A stretch of 64,000 nt of DNA from JBCDCY01 sp039180875 (GCA_039180875.1 JBCDCY010000014.1:44888-108887), one strand, 5' to 3'; counted from the first letter of the stretch, positions 24,467 to 33,386 are shown. Numbers and translations are program-made. The notes: generated from the sequence alone by a model not told the origin.

Positions 24467-25632
24467 GCCCCGACCCCGTAGAGCGCCAGCAGCCGCCGCA
24501 TCCGCGCCGCGGCAAGATCGGGACTGCGGAGGAGACCCGCCTGATCGGCCTGGCGAAAGACCTCGGCGAAGTAGGGGAGCGGCCGCATCGCCTGGGCGCC
24601 GCCCACCATCACGAAATGGTCCTGAAAGCCGTTCAGCCAGGCGAGGAAGACGATACCCGTCTTGTAGAACCGTGTGGGCGCCCGAAAGATCGTGCGCGAA
24701 AGCGGCACGGTCGGCGCGAGCACCGCGTCGAAGCGCGCCTCGTCCCCCGCCGCGAGGGCGGAGAGAGCGACGGAGGCCGCCGGCGCGATCGGGTCGAAGA
24801 TGCCGAGGAGCGCATCGCTCGCCCGCTCGCCATCGCCCTTGATGAGCGCGGGGTAGTTGAAGTCATCGCCCGTGTACATGCGGACGCCGTCGGGGAGTGC
24901 CGCCCGCACCCGCACTTCCCGCGCCGCATCGAGGAGGGAGATCTTCACCCCGTCGATCTTCGCCGCGTGGGCGCCGATCAGGGCAAGCAGTGTCGCTTCG
25001 GCCGCGTCGACATCTGCATGGCCCCAATAGCCGGCGAGGGCGGGATCGAACATCTCCCCCAGCCAATGCAGAATGACGGGCGCGTCGGCCTCTGCCAGGA
25101 CGCGGGCATAGACGTGGGCGTAGTCGTCGGGGCCCGTCGCCACGCGGGCCAGCGCCCGGCTCGCCATCAGGATCACCCGCCCACCCCGGCGCTGCACGGC
25201 GTGGAGCTGGGTGAGGTAGGCGGCGATGATGTCGTCGAGGGTGAGCGTCGGCTCCGGCTCCAGCTGATCCGTGCCGACGCCGGAGAAGATTCGGCCCCGC
25301 TCCTCCGCCGTCGCGGCATCGAGGGAGCGGGCGATCAGTTCCTCCGCCGTCGGCCAATCGAGGCCCATGCCGCGCTGGGAGGTGTCCATCGCCTCGGCAA
25401 TGCCGAGGCCGAGGTCGAGCAGATGGCGGCGAAAGGCGAGCGTCGCCTCCCAGTCGAGGATAGCGGGGCCCGACGGCTCCGCCGAGGTGAGAGGATCGGC
25501 CACCACATGGGCGGCGGCGAAGGCCACGCGGTTGAACGGCGCGGGCGGCACCGGCGCGTCGATCGGCGTGGCCTGCATCGTGTAGGGCGTGAGGACCCCA
25601 CCCGCCTCCGGCAAGTCAATCGTCGGTGCCAT
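24463..25632 (-). CDS. DUF993 (dihydrodipicolinate synthase-like TIM barrel) protein
   Basis: A 389-residue protein from ATG at 25632. The pattern is that of DUF993, a family related to DHDPS/aldolase barrels: FNRVAFAAAHVVADP, MDTSQRGMGLDWPTAEELI, IFSGVGTDQL, the putative Schiff-base lysine in KIDGVKISLLDA (about residues 226-237), MYTGDDFNYPALIKGDG, and the late FYKTGIVFLAWLNGFQDHF. No member's reaction is known to me. It sits between an SDR (7 bases upstream) and a TIM-barrel isomerase (4-base overlap), so an aldolase or dehydratase step on a keto-sugar acid is the reasonable guess. The mechanism is inference. Confidence 0.82.
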   Translation of the reverse strand: MAPTIDLPEAGGVLTPYTMQATPIDAPVPPAPFNRVAFAAAHVVADPLTSAEPSGPAILDWEATLAFRRHLLDLGLGIAEAMDTSQRGMGLDWPTAEELIARSLDAATAEERGRIFSGVGTDQLEPEPTLTLDDIIAAYLTQLHAVQRRGGRVILMASRALARVATGPDDYAHVYARVLAEADAPVILHWLGEMFDPALAGYWGHADVDAAEATLLALIGAHAAKIDGVKISLLDAAREVRVRAALPDGVRMYTGDDFNYPALIKGDGERASDALLGIFDPIAPAASVALSALAAGDEARFDAVLAPTVPLSRTIFRAPTRFYKTGIVFLAWLNGFQDHFVMVGGAQAMRPLPYFAEVFRQADQAGLLRSPDLAAARMRRLLALYGVGA

Positions 25633-25639
25633 GTCGTCC

Positions 25640-26416
25640 TCAGAACCGCGGAATGAGCAGACCGCCATCGACGGCGATCGCCTGGCCGGTGGCGTAGGCC
25701 ATGCGGCCGGTGGCGAGGGCAGCGGCGACGGCGCCCACATCCTCCACCTGCCCCACCCGGCGGGTGACGGTAAAGCCCTCGGCGATCCGCGCCTCGTAGT
25801 CCGCCAGGGCCGGGGCCGTCATGTCGGTGGCGATCACCCCAGGCTGGATTTCGTAGACGTTGATGCCGGCTTCACCCAGCCGCACAGCGAAGCTCTTCGT
25901 CACCATGGAGGCCGCGGCTTTCGATACCGCATACTCAGCCCGGTTCATCGCCACTGCTACGGCGTTCGACGAGGTCACGTTGATGATCGCGTAGTGCTGC
26001 GCCGGGTCCCCCTGCCGCGCCAGCAGCCGGCGCGCGAAAGCCTGGCTGAGGAAGAACACCGCCCGCGCGTTCACCGCCTGGCAGCGGTCATAGCTCTCCG
26101 CCGACACGTCGAGCGGATCGCCCCGGGCCATCGCCCCGACGCCGGCGTTGTTGACGAGGGTGGTGAGGGGGCCGACCGCCGCCTCCGCCGCATCGAGCAT
26201 CGCCTCGTGCGCCGCGATGTCGGCGACGTCGCCCACCACCGGCGCGGCGCGCACGCCGAGCGCCTGCAGCTCCGCGACCGTCGCGGCGAGATCTGATGCG
26301 TCGACCTCGGCATTGGCGGCGACCGCGTAACCCTCCGCCGCCAGGGCCAGCGCGATGCCGCGCCCGATGCCGCGCCTGGCGCCGGTGATGAGCGCCGCCT
26401 TGCCCGCTGCCTCCAC
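25640..26416 (-). CDS. SDR family oxidoreductase
   Basis: A 258-residue classical short-chain dehydrogenase: the cofactor site ALITGARRGIGRGIA (TGxxxGxG, residues 9-23), NNAGVG (about 91-96), Ser in INVTSSNAV, the catalytic YAVSK (Tyr about 160, Lys 164) and the late IQPGVIATDMT. It is typical of FabG-like sugar or polyol dehydrogenases. It is the first gene of the leftward SDR-DUF993-isomerase operon. A palindromic operator candidate at 26465-26484 lies between its start and that of the divergent CoA-transferase. Confidence 0.9.
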   Translation of the reverse strand: MEAAGKAALITGARRGIGRGIALALAAEGYAVAANAEVDASDLAATVAELQALGVRAAPVVGDVADIAAHEAMLDAAEAAVGPLTTLVNNAGVGAMARGDPLDVSAESYDRCQAVNARAVFFLSQAFARRLLARQGDPAQHYAIINVTSSNAVAVAMNRAEYAVSKAAASMVTKSFAVRLGEAGINVYEIQPGVIATDMTAPALADYEARIAEGFTVTRRVGQVEDVGAVAAALATGRMAYATGQAIAVDGGLLIPRF

Positions 26417-26464
26417 CGCCTTCCGACCCTCCCGGGATCAATTGCCGCTCGACAGACGGCCGCC

Positions 26465-26484
26465 AAATAACTAATCAGTTACTT
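26465..26484. promoter_or_regulatory. Palindromic operator candidate (TetR type)
   Basis: AAATAACT-AATC-AGTTACTT: TAACT and AGTTA arms around a 4-base centre, extended on both sides by AA and TT. It is AT-rich in a GC-rich background, lies about 49 bases from the SDR start and 46 from the CoA-transferase start, and could control both. The TetR gene at 28047-28688 is the obvious candidate binder. A related site occurs at 34714-34735. Confidence 0.6.
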
Positions 26485-26529
26485 AGCGGGAGGCGGCGCG
26501 ATCCGTCAACCATCGCGGCGGAGCCTGAC

Positions 26530-28038
26530 GTGGTCCAGACCATCCCTGACAGCACAGCGGAGGAGATTGCGGCGCGCGTCCCGGACGGTGCGACGGTGGC
26601 GCTGACCGGCTCCGGCATCTTCCTCGAAGCGGACGCGATCTTCGCCGCGCTCGAGCGGCGGTTTCAGGCGACGGGTCATCCCCGCGACCTGACGGTGGTG
26701 CACGCTTTGGGGTTGGGCGACGGCCAGGGCTCCGGCCTCGGCCGCTTTGCCCATGAGGGGATGACGCGCCGGGTGATCGGCGGGCATTGGAGCTGGTCGC
26801 CCGCCATGCAGGCCCTGGCGCGGGAGGAGAAGATCGCCGCCTACGCCTTGCCGGCGGGCGTGATCTCGACCCTGTTTCGCGAGATCGGCGCCGGCCGGCC
26901 GGGGCTGATCACCCGCATCGGCCTCGGTACCTTCGCCGATCCGGAGATCTCCGGCGGCCGGATGAACGCCCGCGCCACCGAGAGCCTGGTCGAGCGCGTG
27001 CGGCTCGATGGCCAAGAGTGGTTGCGTTACAAGCCTTTCCAGGTCGATGTTGCCATCGTGCGCGGCACCACGGCGGACACCAGGGGCAACATCGCCACGC
27101 AATGCGCGCCCTGCGATCTCGACGGCTATGCCGTGGCGCTCGCCGCCCGAAACTCCGGCGGCATCGTCCTCGCCCAGGTGGCGGAGCGGGTGGCCCAGCG
27201 CGCCCTGCCCGCCCGCCTCGTCCGGCTGCCCGGTGCCCTGATCGACGCCATCCACGTCGCGCCGGGGGAACGCGAGACCTACCTCCCGGCCCACGACCCC
27301 CATATCAGCGGCGAGGCAGTGATCGGAAGCGGCACCGCAGCGCTGGAGATCCCCGCGGGCCTCCGCCATGCCATCGCGGCCCGGGCGCTGCGCGAAATCC
27401 CGGCGGGTGGAGCCCGCGCCGTCTCCGTCAACTTCGGCTTCGGCATCCCCGGCGGCATCCCCGCACTCGCGGCCGAGGCCGGCGTCCCCTACTGGGGCAG
27501 CGTCGAGCAGGGCATCCACAACGGGGCCATGCTCGACGGCCCGATGTTCGGCGCGGCGCGGGATCCCGACGCCATTCTCTCCTCGGTCGATCAGTTCGAC
27601 TTCTACTCCGGCGGCGGCATCGACATCGCCTTCCTCGGCATGGGGGAGATGGACGGGGCGGGCAACGTCAACGTCTCCCTGATCGACGGCACCCTGGTGG
27701 GCCCGGGGGGCTTCGTCGACATCACCCAAACCGCCCGCAAGGTCGTCTTCTGCGGCACGTTCGAGGCCAGGGGCCTCAGGGCCGAGATGCGCGACGGTCG
27801 GCTCAAGATCCAGCAGCCCGGGGCGATCCCGAAGCTCGTGGGCCAGGTCGCGCAGATCACCTTCTCCGGCGCCGAGGCACGGCGGCGTGGGCAGGAGGTG
27901 CTCTATGTGACGGAGCGCGCCGTCTTCCGCCTGAGCGAGGAGGGCGTCGAACTGGTGGAGCTCACGCCCGGCGCCGATCTCGACCGCGACGTCCTTGCGC
28001 GCATGGGCTTCGCACCGCGCGTCAGGCTGCCGGCATGA
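26530..28038 (+). CDS. Acyl-CoA:carboxylate CoA-transferase, class I, single chain
   Basis: A 502-residue family I CoA-transferase in which alpha and beta domains are joined, as in propionate CoA-transferase or YdiF. The alpha half has VALTGSGIFLEADAI. The beta half has VNFGFGIPGGIPAL and the active-site glutamate in YWGSVEQGIHNG (Glu near residue 327), followed by FDFYSGGGIDIAFLGMGEMD. The start is GTG at 26530 with GGAG about 6 bases upstream. It is divergent from the SDR-DUF993 operon with a shared operator. A role in activating or recycling a short-chain carboxylate from the neighbouring pathway is inference. Confidence 0.87.
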   Translation: MVQTIPDSTAEEIAARVPDGATVALTGSGIFLEADAIFAALERRFQATGHPRDLTVVHALGLGDGQGSGLGRFAHEGMTRRVIGGHWSWSPAMQALAREEKIAAYALPAGVISTLFREIGAGRPGLITRIGLGTFADPEISGGRMNARATESLVERVRLDGQEWLRYKPFQVDVAIVRGTTADTRGNIATQCAPCDLDGYAVALAARNSGGIVLAQVAERVAQRALPARLVRLPGALIDAIHVAPGERETYLPAHDPHISGEAVIGSGTAALEIPAGLRHAIAARALREIPAGGARAVSVNFGFGIPGGIPALAAEAGVPYWGSVEQGIHNGAMLDGPMFGAARDPDAILSSVDQFDFYSGGGIDIAFLGMGEMDGAGNVNVSLIDGTLVGPGGFVDITQTARKVVFCGTFEARGLRAEMRDGRLKIQQPGAIPKLVGQVAQITFSGAEARRRGQEVLYVTERAVFRLSEEGVELVELTPGADLDRDVLARMGFAPRVRLPA

Positions 28039-28046
28039 CCCGCCGC

Positions 28047-28688
28047 TCAGGCCCTGAGCAGGCGGCGCACCGTCTCGAGGTTGAAGGCCAATCGCTCCTC
28101 CAGCGCCGCCGGCTCCATCATATCGCGGGCGTAGGTCACGCTGCCGGTATAGCGGTTGGTGAGGTAGTAGTAGCCGATGGCCGCAACGGTGATGTTGAGC
28201 TGCACGGCATCGACGCCGGGGCGGAAGACGCCCTTGGCCACCCCGCGATCCAGGATGGATTGGACGAGCGCCACGAAGGGCGGGAAGGCATCGCGGACCC
28301 GGTCGAGATGCTGCAGATGCCGCGCCTTGTGCAGGTTCTCGCTGTTCACCAGCCGCAGAAACTCCGGATTGTCGAGGTAGTAGCGCCAGGTGAAGGTGAC
28401 GAGAGCGTCCATCGCCGCCTCGGGCTCCATGGCTTCGAGGCCGAGGGCCTGCTCCGCCGTTCGGATATCGAGATAGGCCTCCTCGAGCACCGCGGCGAAG
28501 AGCGCCTCCTTCCCCCCGAAATAGTGGTAGATCATGCGCTTGTTGGCCCGGGCCCGCGCCGCGATCGCGTCGACCCGGGCGCCGGCGAGGCCAGCAGTGG
28601 CGAACTCGTGTTTGGCCGCGGCCAGAATGCGGGCGCGGGTCGCCCCCGCATCGCGGGCCCGTGGCCGTCTTTCCCCGTCATCCGCCAT
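28047..28688 (-). CDS. TetR/AcrR family transcriptional regulator
   Basis: A 213-residue repressor with a typical N-terminal helix-turn-helix: RARILAAAKHEFATAGLAGARVDAIAARARANKRMIYHYFGGKEALF (described by position, about residues 16-62). The YYF/KEALF element is the TetR hallmark, and the C-terminal ligand domain has a TetR_C-type pattern. It converges on the CoA-transferase 8 bases away and is divergent from the GMC oxidoreductase. The palindrome at 26465 and the related site at 34714 are candidate operators. The gene probably senses a metabolite of the cluster; that link is inference. Confidence 0.88.
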   Translation of the reverse strand: MADDGERRPRARDAGATRARILAAAKHEFATAGLAGARVDAIAARARANKRMIYHYFGGKEALFAAVLEEAYLDIRTAEQALGLEAMEPEAAMDALVTFTWRYYLDNPEFLRLVNSENLHKARHLQHLDRVRDAFPPFVALVQSILDRGVAKGVFRPGVDAVQLNITVAAIGYYYLTNRYTGSVTYARDMMEPAALEERLAFNLETVRRLLRA

Positions 28689-28768
28689 GATCCGCGGCGC
28701 CTCCGTCCGACCGCTCGTGCTTACACGCTCTGCCCGGGTCTGCGAAACCGTCCGCGAGGGGGAAGGCG

Positions 28769-30361
28769 ATGGCCGAATATGACTATGTGATCGTCGGCGG
28801 CGGCTCGGCCGGCTGCACCCTCGCCGCGCGGCTGAGCGCCGATCGCGATATCCGAGTGCTGCTGCTGGAGGCCGGGCCGCGCGACCGCAACCCGTTCATC
28901 CACATCCCGGTGGGCTTTGCCCGCATGACTGCTGGACCGCTCACCTGGGGCTTGAAGACGGTCCCTCAAATCCATGCGAACGATCGTGAAATCTCGTATT
29001 CGCAAGCACGCGTTCTCGGCGGAGGAAGCTCGATCAATGCAGAGATCTTCACCCGGGGCCGGCCCGCCGATTTCGATGCCTGGGCCGAGGAGTTCGGCTG
29101 CGACGGCTGGTCGTTTCGTGAGATCCAGCCCTACTTCCTGAAGTCTGAGAGCAACGACCTGCTTGCTGGCGACTGGCACGGCACGGACGGCCCCCTCGGC
29201 GTCTCGACCCTGACGCCCCAGCCGCTCACCCGGGCCTTCGTGCAGTCCTGCCAGCAGCTCGGCATGCCGCTCAATCCAGATTTCAACGGCCCTCGGCAAG
29301 CCGGCGCGGGGCCGTATCAAGTGACGGTCCGCCAAGGGCGGCGCTGCTCCGCCGCCACGGCCTATCTGAAGCCCGCTCGGCATCGCCCGAACCTCGAGGT
29401 CGCGGTCGACGCCCGCGTCCTCCGCCTGCTGATCGAGAACGGCCGGGCGACAGGAGTTGAGGTGACCGGTGCCGGCGGCCGGCGCACGATCCGCGCGGCG
29501 CGCGAGGTGATCGTGACCGCCGGCGCCATCGGCTCCCCCAAGCTCCTGATGCTCTCGGGCCTCGGCCCGGCCGATCATCTGCGAGATCTCGGGATCGCCG
29601 TGGCAGCCGACCTGCCGGGGGTCGGGCAGAACCTGCACGACCATTTCGGCATCGACATCGTCTACGAGTTGAAGGGCGACACCAGCCTCGACAAGTACAA
29701 GCGGCCGCATTGGGCGGCCCTTGCGGGGCTCGAATATCTGCTCCTCCGCCGCGGTCCGGTGACCTCGAACGTCGTGGAGGGCGGCGCGTTCTGGTACGCC
29801 GACAGGACGGCGGACGCGCCGGACCTGCAGTTCCACTTCCTGGTCGGCGCGGGGGTGGAGGACGGCGTGCCGACCATCGCCTCGGGCTCCGGCTGCACGC
29901 TCAACTCCTACACCCTGCAGCCCAGGGCCCGGGGGAGCGTGACGTTGCGGAGCACGGATCCGGCCGCCAAGCCCCTGGTCGACCCCAACTTCCTCGGCGA
30001 TCCCTACGACCTCAAGACGTCGGCGGAGGGCGTGCGCCTCAGCCGGGAGATCCTGAGCCAACCCGCCATGCAGCGCTTCGTCCGCCGGGAACACTTCCCC
30101 GGCGACAGCGTGCAGACGGCCGAGGATTTCCGCGCCTATGCCCGCAAATACGGCCGCACCTCGTACCACCCCGTCGGCACCTGCCGCATGGGTCGCGACG
30201 CAAACGCCGTGGTGGACCCCGACCTCCGCGTCCACGGCATCGACGGCCTGAGAGTAGCTGACAGCTCCATCATGCCGCGCCTGGTCAGCTCCAACACCAA
30301 CGCCACCGCCATCATGATCGGCGAAAAAGCTGCCGATCTGATCCTCGGCAACCGCGCCTAG
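28769..30361 (+). CDS. GMC family FAD-dependent oxidoreductase (choline/alcohol dehydrogenase-like)
   Basis: A 530-residue flavoprotein. The FAD-binding fold is VIVGGGSAGCTLAARLS (residues 6-22), then GMC signature 1 within ARVLGGGSSINAEIFTRG (about 81-98). Signature 2 is in TAGAIGSPKLLMLSGLGP (about 251-268), with the active-site His in SYHPVGTCRMG (about 468) and the second polar residue in VSSNTNATAIMIGEKAA. Family members oxidise alcohols, polyols or choline-like compounds. The stretch from about 28920 to 29330 has more A/T at third positions than its neighbours. It ends just before a long inverted repeat and converges on the ABC transporter operon. Confidence 0.9.
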   Translation: MAEYDYVIVGGGSAGCTLAARLSADRDIRVLLLEAGPRDRNPFIHIPVGFARMTAGPLTWGLKTVPQIHANDREISYSQARVLGGGSSINAEIFTRGRPADFDAWAEEFGCDGWSFREIQPYFLKSESNDLLAGDWHGTDGPLGVSTLTPQPLTRAFVQSCQQLGMPLNPDFNGPRQAGAGPYQVTVRQGRRCSAATAYLKPARHRPNLEVAVDARVLRLLIENGRATGVEVTGAGGRRTIRAAREVIVTAGAIGSPKLLMLSGLGPADHLRDLGIAVAADLPGVGQNLHDHFGIDIVYELKGDTSLDKYKRPHWAALAGLEYLLLRRGPVTSNVVEGGAFWYADRTADAPDLQFHFLVGAGVEDGVPTIASGSGCTLNSYTLQPRARGSVTLRSTDPAAKPLVDPNFLGDPYDLKTSAEGVRLSREILSQPAMQRFVRREHFPGDSVQTAEDFRAYARKYGRTSYHPVGTCRMGRDANAVVDPDLRVHGIDGLRVADSSIMPRLVSSNTNATAIMIGEKAADLILGNRA

Positions 30362-30365
30362 GGAA

Positions 30366-30443
30366 GCATTGGGCGGCGCGGGTCAATGCGCGCCGAGGGC
30401 GCCCGGCGCAGCCGGCTTGGCATTGACGCGCGCCGCCCAATGC
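30366..30443. repeat. 24-bp inverted repeat between convergent genes
   Basis: The arms 30366-30389 and 30420-30443 are complementary at 23 of 24 positions, beginning and ending in GCATTG/CAATGC, with a 30-base GC-rich loop. The structure lies exactly between the stops of the GMC gene (30361) and the transporter ATPase (30458). A bidirectional transcription stop is the simplest role, but no U-tract follows on either side. Confidence 0.75.
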
Positions 30444-30457
30444 ACATGCTCGCCCCC

Positions 30458-31564
30458 TCAGCCAATGCGCTCCTCGGTGGTGTGGTCGAACAGCACCGCC
30501 TTTTCCATGTTGATGGCAAAGGGCACCGTCGCCCCTGGGCGCACATCGACGTCGGCCCGGAAGCGGCCCGTCACCTCCCGCCCGCCGAACTGGGTGACGA
30601 CGAAGGTGTCGGCCCCGGCCGGCTCCGTCACCTCCACCGGCGCCAGCACCCGATGAATGGCATGGGAGGTGCGGTCGGCGCCATCTTCGTCGGTGATCGC
30701 CTCCGGCCGGATGCCGAGCATAACGTCGCGCCCCTGCTCGACCGCCACCTCGGCCGCCAGGGGAAGCGAGGCCGTGCTGCCGTCGGCGAGCGCGAAGGCC
30801 GCCACCGTCACTCCGTTCTCCACGCTCACCCGCGCCGGGAAAAGGTTCATCGACGGCGAGCCCATGAAGCCCGCCACGAACATGTTGGCCGGGCGATCAT
30901 AGATCTCCCGCGGGGTGCCGAGTTGCTGCACATGGCCGCCGAACATCACAGCGATGCGGGTCGAGAGCGTCATCGCCTCGATCTGGTCGTGGGTGACGTA
31001 GACGATCGTGGTGCCGAGGCGCTGGTGCAGCTTCTTGATTTCGGTCCGCATGTCGACGCGGAGCTTGGCATCGAGGTTGGAGAGCGGCTCGTCGAACAGG
31101 AACACATCCGGGTCGCGCACCAGCGCCCGGCCCATCGCCACCCGCTGGCGCTGCCCGCCGGAGAGCTGGCCGGGCTTGCGGTCGAGAAGCTGGGTGATCT
31201 GCAACAGCTCGGCCACCCGCGCCACCGCCGCGTCCCGCTCCGCCTTCGGCGTGCCGTGCATCTCGAGGCCAAAGGACATGTTCTGGCGCACGTTCATGTT
31301 GGGGTAGAGCGCGTAGGATTGGAACACCATCGCGATGTTGCGGTCGGCCGGGCGCACGCCGTTCATTGAGCGCCCCCGGATGGCGATGTCGCCCGAGGTC
31401 ACCTCCTCCAGCCCCGCGATCATGTTCAGTAGAGTGGACTTGCCGCAGCCGGAGGGGCCGACGAGCACCAGGAACTCCCCCTCCTCCACCGCGATGTCGG
31501 TCTCGTGCAGCACCTGCACGGCGCCGTAGGACTTGGTGGCCTTGCTGATGTCGAGAAAGCCCAT
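30458..31564 (-). CDS. Carbohydrate ABC transporter ATP-binding protein (UgpC/MsmK type)
   Basis: A 368-residue CUT1-type ATPase. It has Walker A GPSGCGKST (about residues 34-42), Q-loop VFQSYALYPNM, signature LSGGQRQRVAMGRA (about 133-146), Walker B FLFDEPLSNLD, and H-loop VTHDQ. The C-terminal regulatory OB domain has GIRPEAI. It is the last gene of a leftward operon of binding protein, two permeases and ATPase, 3 bases after the second permease. Substrate class is a mono- or oligosaccharide, polyol or glycerol derivative; the sequence alone does not decide. Confidence 0.93.
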   Translation of the reverse strand: MGFLDISKATKSYGAVQVLHETDIAVEEGEFLVLVGPSGCGKSTLLNMIAGLEEVTSGDIAIRGRSMNGVRPADRNIAMVFQSYALYPNMNVRQNMSFGLEMHGTPKAERDAAVARVAELLQITQLLDRKPGQLSGGQRQRVAMGRALVRDPDVFLFDEPLSNLDAKLRVDMRTEIKKLHQRLGTTIVYVTHDQIEAMTLSTRIAVMFGGHVQQLGTPREIYDRPANMFVAGFMGSPSMNLFPARVSVENGVTVAAFALADGSTASLPLAAEVAVEQGRDVMLGIRPEAITDEDGADRTSHAIHRVLAPVEVTEPAGADTFVVTQFGGREVTGRFRADVDVRPGATVPFAINMEKAVLFDHTTEERIG

Positions 31565-31567
31565 CTC

Positions 31568-32449
31568 CTACCCCTTGACCGAACCCGCCATCAGCCCGCG
31601 CACGAAGAACCGCCCGGCGACGAGGTAGACCAGCAGCGTCGGCAAGGCCGCCATGATCGCGCCGGCGAAATGGACGTTGTACTCCTTCACCCCGGTCGAG
31701 CTCTGCACCAGGTTGTTCAATGCCACGGTCATCGGCTGGCTGTCGGCGTCGGCGAAAGAGGCGCCGAACAGGAAGTCGTTCCAGATGTTGGTGAACTGCC
31801 AGATCACGCAGACCACGATGATCGGGCCCGAGGACGGCAGCAGGATCCGCCGGAAGATGCCGAAAAACCCCGCCCCGTCGATCATCGCGGCCCGCACCAG
31901 CTCCGTCGGGAACTGCTGGTAGTAGTTGCGGAAATAGAGGGTCGAGAAGCCGATGCCGTAGACCAGATGCACGAAGACCAGGCCCTGCACGGTGCCCGCC
32001 ATCCCCATCAGCCCCAGCATCCGCGCCATCGGGATCAGCACCATCTGGAAGGGGATGAAGCAGCCGAAGAGCAGCAGGCCGAAGACGATGGTGTCGCCCC
32101 GGAACCGCCATTTGGTCAGCACGTAGCCGTTCAAGGCGCCGAGCAGGGTCGAGAGGATGACCGCCGGCACCACCATCACGATGGAGTTGAGGAAATAGGG
32201 GCGGAGGCCCGTCGGCTCGACCCCGATCTGCGCCTCGCCCCAAGCATTCAGCCAGGGTGCGATAGTCCATGCCTGGGGCAGCGCCATCATGCCGCCCGCC
32301 TGGATCTCGGCCAGCGGCTTCAGCGAGTTCACCACCATCACATAGAGCGGCAGCAGGTAGAACAGGCAGAAGACCGCGAGAAGGGTGTAGATGACGAAGC
32401 GCGTGCCCGCGCCCGTCCGCACCACCTGGTTGGCACCACCGCCGCTCAT
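31568..32449 (-). CDS. Carbohydrate ABC transporter permease (MalG type)
   Basis: A 293-residue inner-membrane protein from ATG at 32449, with about six transmembrane segments beginning FVIYTLLAVFCLFYLLPLYVMV. The CUT1 permease coupling loop is clear (ELVRAAMIDGAGFFGIFRRILLP, about residues 190-212), matching the EAA motif. It ends in VAGRFFVRGLMAGSVKG, the standard MalG-type C-terminus. Its start overlaps the upstream permease stop in an ATGA junction. It works with the permease at 32446-33348 and the ATPase at 30458-31564. Confidence 0.93.
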   Translation of the reverse strand: MSGGGANQVVRTGAGTRFVIYTLLAVFCLFYLLPLYVMVVNSLKPLAEIQAGGMMALPQAWTIAPWLNAWGEAQIGVEPTGLRPYFLNSIVMVVPAVILSTLLGALNGYVLTKWRFRGDTIVFGLLLFGCFIPFQMVLIPMARMLGLMGMAGTVQGLVFVHLVYGIGFSTLYFRNYYQQFPTELVRAAMIDGAGFFGIFRRILLPSSGPIIVVCVIWQFTNIWNDFLFGASFADADSQPMTVALNNLVQSSTGVKEYNVHFAGAIMAALPTLLVYLVAGRFFVRGLMAGSVKG

Positions 32450-33348
32450 GAGGAGCGCTCGCGCAATTCGGACCAGAGGTAGGGGACGATGATCGCGGCG
32501 ATGGTCATCAGCATGATGGTGGCCGAGGCCGCACCGATCCCCATCTGGTTCCGGGTGAAGGTGTAGGAGTACATGAAGGTCGCCGGCAGCTCTGTCGCGC
32601 GCCCCGGCCCGCCGCCGGTCAAGGCGATGACCAGGTCGTAGGATTTGATCGCCATGTGGGCCAGGACGACGAAGGCCGACATGAAGGCCGGGCGCAGCTG
32701 CGGAATGACGATCCGGCGGTAGAGCGCCCAGTTGGACGCCCCGTCGATCTGGGCCGCCTTCATTACCTCGTTGTCGATGCCGCGGAGCCCCGCCAGAAAC
32801 ATCGCCATCACGAAGCCCGAGGTCTGCCAGACCGCGGCGATGACGATGGTGTAGATCGCCATGTCGCGATCCTTGATCCAGCCGAACTCGAAGCTCTCCC
32901 AGCCCCAGCCCTGGACCACCGCCTCGAGCCCGATGCCGGGGTCCAGAAACCACTTCCAGGCCGTCCCCGTGACGATGAAGGAGAGGGCCATGGGATAGAG
33001 ATAGATCGAGCGGATCGCGCCCTCGGCCCGGATCTTCTGATCCAAGAGGATCGCGAGGCCGAGGCCCAGCGCGCAGGACACCAGGATGTAGAGCCCGCCG
33101 AAGACCGCCAGGTTCTCCACCGCCACCGACCAGGCGCGGAGCTGGAAGAGCTTGGAGTAGTTCTCCGCCCCCTCCCAACCATAGCTCGGCAGGATCCGGC
33201 TGTCGGTGAAGGAGAGGTAGAAGGTGAAGACGATGAAGCCGTAGACGAAGATCAGCACGATCGCGAGGCTGGGCGACAACACCAGCTTGGGCAGCGCCTC
33301 GCGCAGCCAGTCGCCCATCCCGGGGCTCCGTCGTGTGGTCTCGGCCAT
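32446..33348 (-). CDS. Sugar ABC transporter permease (MalF/UgpA type)
   Basis: A 300-residue permease from ATG at 33348 (an earlier in-frame start 11 codons upstream lies inside the intercistronic hairpin and is unlikely). It has about six membrane segments, the first LAIVLIFVYGFIVFTFYLSF. The EAA loop is visible as NEVMKAAQIDGASNWALYRRIVIP (about residues 190-213). It partners with the MalG-type permease that overlaps its stop by 4 bases. It follows the binding protein gene with a 38-base gap holding a GC hairpin. Confidence 0.92.
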   Translation of the reverse strand: MAETTRRSPGMGDWLREALPKLVLSPSLAIVLIFVYGFIVFTFYLSFTDSRILPSYGWEGAENYSKLFQLRAWSVAVENLAVFGGLYILVSCALGLGLAILLDQKIRAEGAIRSIYLYPMALSFIVTGTAWKWFLDPGIGLEAVVQGWGWESFEFGWIKDRDMAIYTIVIAAVWQTSGFVMAMFLAGLRGIDNEVMKAAQIDGASNWALYRRIVIPQLRPAFMSAFVVLAHMAIKSYDLVIALTGGGPGRATELPATFMYSYTFTRNQMGIGAASATIMLMTIAAIIVPYLWSELRERSS

Positions 33349-33355
33349 TCTGAGT

Positions 33356-33379
33356 GGGGCGCGGAGGGTACCGCGCCCC
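33356..33379 (-). promoter_or_regulatory. Intercistronic hairpin between binding protein and permease genes
   Basis: GGGGCGCGG-TACCCT-CCGCGCCCC on the minus strand: a perfect 9-bp GC stem with a 6-base loop. It lies 7 bases after the binding-protein stop and 8 bases before the permease start. Hairpins in this position commonly protect the upstream message and reduce readthrough, giving more binding protein than permease. That role here is inference. Confidence 0.7.
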
Positions 33380-33386
33380 AAGCCCT

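Noticed and set aside
28920..29330. Internal transferred segment in the GMC oxidoreductase, suggested by lower GC.
   Set aside because: The reading frame and the conserved GMC motifs are continuous; the composition shift is mild and may be codon choice.
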